From positions 1 through 13,709 of the forward strand of contig DJVH01000121.1 in the NCBI GenBank assembly GCA_002440825.1: a stretch of DNA of 13,709 nucleotides, read 5' to 3'. This stretch comes from Bacteriovoracaceae bacterium UBA6261. GTDB taxonomy: Bacteria; Bdellovibrionota; Bacteriovoracia; Bacteriovoracales; Bacteriovoracaceae. A model generated the notes under the pieces. The model saw only the letters and a program-made list of their open reading frames with translations. It searched no databases and was not told the DNA's origin. Within the stretch, counting starts at the first letter, position 1; each line of letters opens with the position of its first letter. Positions 12,568 to 13,709 of this stretch are shown piece by piece. The translations under genes and the position numbers were made by a program.

Positions 12568-13709
12568 TTATTTGCTTGTCCAAGTGAAATGAAGTTCTTT
12601 TAACTGAGCTTCTGAAGGTCTCGACGGTGCTTGAGACATCAAATCACTTGCCGAAGTTGTTTTCGGGAAAGCGATTACATCGCGGATAGAATCTGTTCCA
12701 GTCAGCATCATAATTAAACGATCCAGACCGAAAGCAAGTCCACCGTGTGGTGGAACTCCGTATTTCAGAGCTTCGATAAAGAAGCCGAACTGATTTTTAG
12801 TTTCTTCAGGAGTGAAGCCCAGCACTTCAAACATTCTGTCCTGAACGGCTTGATCATAAATTCTGATAGACCCACCGCCGATTTCATAGCCATTGCAGAC
12901 AACATCGTAGGCTTCAGCCGTCAAAGTTCTAAGCGGTCCATTCGGATCCTTGTGATCAGCTTTCATGAACACATCCAGCTTGTCTCTCGAAGGCATTGTG
13001 AAAGGATGGTGGCAGGCTGCATAGCGACCTTCGCCCCATTCAAGCAGAGGAAAATCGTAAACCCAAAGAAAGGCTTTTTCTGTGCCTAGAAGACTTAATT
13101 TCTGACCAAGACTTCTTCTCATGGCATCGGCAGAAGCGTGGGCCACAGAATGATCATTGTCTGCAAAGAACAACCAGGTTCCGTCTCCTTTCACATCTGA
13201 TTTAGCAAAAAGTTTTTGCTCAATCTCATCTGTGATGAATTTTGAAATTCCTGTACTCTTCTCACCTTTGGATGTTTTGTAAAACGCGACACCTTTACCG
13301 CCGAATGGTTTTACGACTTCAACGAATGCGTCGGTATCTTTGCGGGTAAACTGCCCCATGCTTTCAGACACGAAGAAAGCTTTAATTAACCCGCCAGCCT
13401 TTGCGACATTGGCAAATGTCGAGAATTCAGAATTCGCGAAAATCTCTGTGACGTTTGCATGTTTAAGACCGAAACGGACGTCTGGTTTATCACAACCATA
13501 AAAATCCATTGCGTCTCTATAAGTCATCATTGGCAGTGTGAAATTTTCCGGTAGATCAAAAACTTTTTTCAAAATTTTCTCAACCAGGTTTTTCATATAC
13601 TCCTGAGTGGAAAAGGAAACTTCGATATCAACCTGAGAAAATTCAGGCTGTCTGTCCGCTCTCAAATCCTCATCGCGGAAGCAACGGCAGATTTGAAAGT
13701 ATTTATCTG
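12568..13709 (-). CDS. aspS: Aspartyl-tRNA synthetase, C-terminal part (5' end beyond the right edge)
   Basis: Class IIb synthetase that charges tRNA-Asp, cytosolic. The visible 379 residues begin inside class II motif 2 (CFRDEDLRADRQPEF, residues 9-23 of the visible part), which continues unbroken to the window edge, so the gene starts outside. The bacterial-type GAD insertion domain follows (LFFADNDHSVAHASADAMRRSLG). Motif 3 is at about 323-331 (GLAFGLDRL), and the C-terminus ends in IAFPKTTSASDLMSQAPS and FTWTSK, standard for bacterial AspRS. The N-terminal anticodon-binding domain is not visible, so it cannot be said whether the enzyme is discriminating or also charges tRNA-Asn. The archaeal or eukaryotic form is excluded by the GAD domain. 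A GC-rich hairpin follows the stop. Confidence 0.97.
   Translation of the reverse strand, partial: DKYFQICRCFRDEDLRADRQPEFSQVDIEVSFSTQEYMKNLVEKILKKVFDLPENFTLPMMTYRDAMDFYGCDKPDVRFGLKHANVTEIFANSEFSTFANVAKAGGLIKAFFVSESMGQFTRKDTDAFVEVVKPFGGKGVAFYKTSKGEKSTGISKFITDEIEQKLFAKSDVKGDGTWLFFADNDHSVAHASADAMRRSLGQKLSLLGTEKAFLWVYDFPLLEWGEGRYAACHHPFTMPSRDKLDVFMKADHKDPNGPLRTLTAEAYDVVCNGYEIGGGSIRIYDQAVQDRMFEVLGFTPEETKNQFGFFIEALKYGVPPHGGLAFGLDRLIMMLTGTDSIRDVIAFPKTTSASDLMSQAPSRPSEAQLKELHFTWTSK

Noticed and set aside
12745..13089. A 114-codon plus-strand ORF opposite aspS
   Set aside because: It is antisense to conserved AspRS sequence and resembles no family.
1..13709. Mobile element, prophage, CRISPR or defence island
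   Set aside because: No transposase, integrase, direct-repeat array or defence-type protein was found. The genes are mostly conserved housekeeping functions in familiar order.

Overview
The window reads as ordinary chromosomal DNA of a Gram-negative bacterium. The evidence is LPS-export genes, an exported lipoprotein, a periplasmic di-haem peroxidase and the gene order lptC/A-lptB-rpoN-hpf, which is shared across proteobacteria-like genomes. The moderate-to-low GC, frequent TTG/GTG starts and protein flavour (AspRS, MutS, RpoN, Cys-rich lipoprotein) suggest Bdellovibrionota, perhaps a Bacteriovorax/Peredibacter-like member. That placement is inference, not proof. No tRNA, rRNA, CRISPR array, insertion sequence or prophage was seen.

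Layout. (1) 1-2011, minus strand: a compact operon of a putative zinc-metalloprotease lipoprotein, clpS and the N-terminal part of clpA, which runs off the left edge. (2) 2012-2246: a divergent intergenic region leading to a plus-strand, single-domain CheY-like response regulator (2247-2666). (3) 2667-2690: a bidirectional terminator separating it from the convergent operon lptC/A-lptB-rpoN-hpf (6313 down to 2694, minus strand). (4) 6314-6477: a divergent promoter region. (5) 6478-9791, plus strand: mutS, a weak terminator, then a 12-bp perfect hairpin covering the ribosome binding site of a small RDD-family membrane protein. (6) 9804-12389, minus strand: di-haem cytochrome c peroxidase, then a separate operon in which a ZIP-like metal transporter gene overlaps dps by 4 nt. 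(7) 12568 to the right edge, minus strand: the C-terminal ~379 residues of aspS.

How the genes work together. ClpS and ClpA are the N-end-rule adaptor and unfoldase of ClpAP, here apparently co-transcribed with an envelope protease. LptB plus an LptC-LptA-like protein would power and bridge LPS export, and sigma-54 and the hibernation factor follow them as in many bacteria. The ZIP-like protein, Dps and the peroxidase form a plausible metal/peroxide-handling neighbourhood. The items most worth following up are the apparent LptC-LptA fusion, the metalloprotease-clpS-clpA operon, the RBS-sequestering hairpin at 9181-9222 and the translationally coupled ZIP-dps pair. None amounts to a clearly new system on sequence alone.
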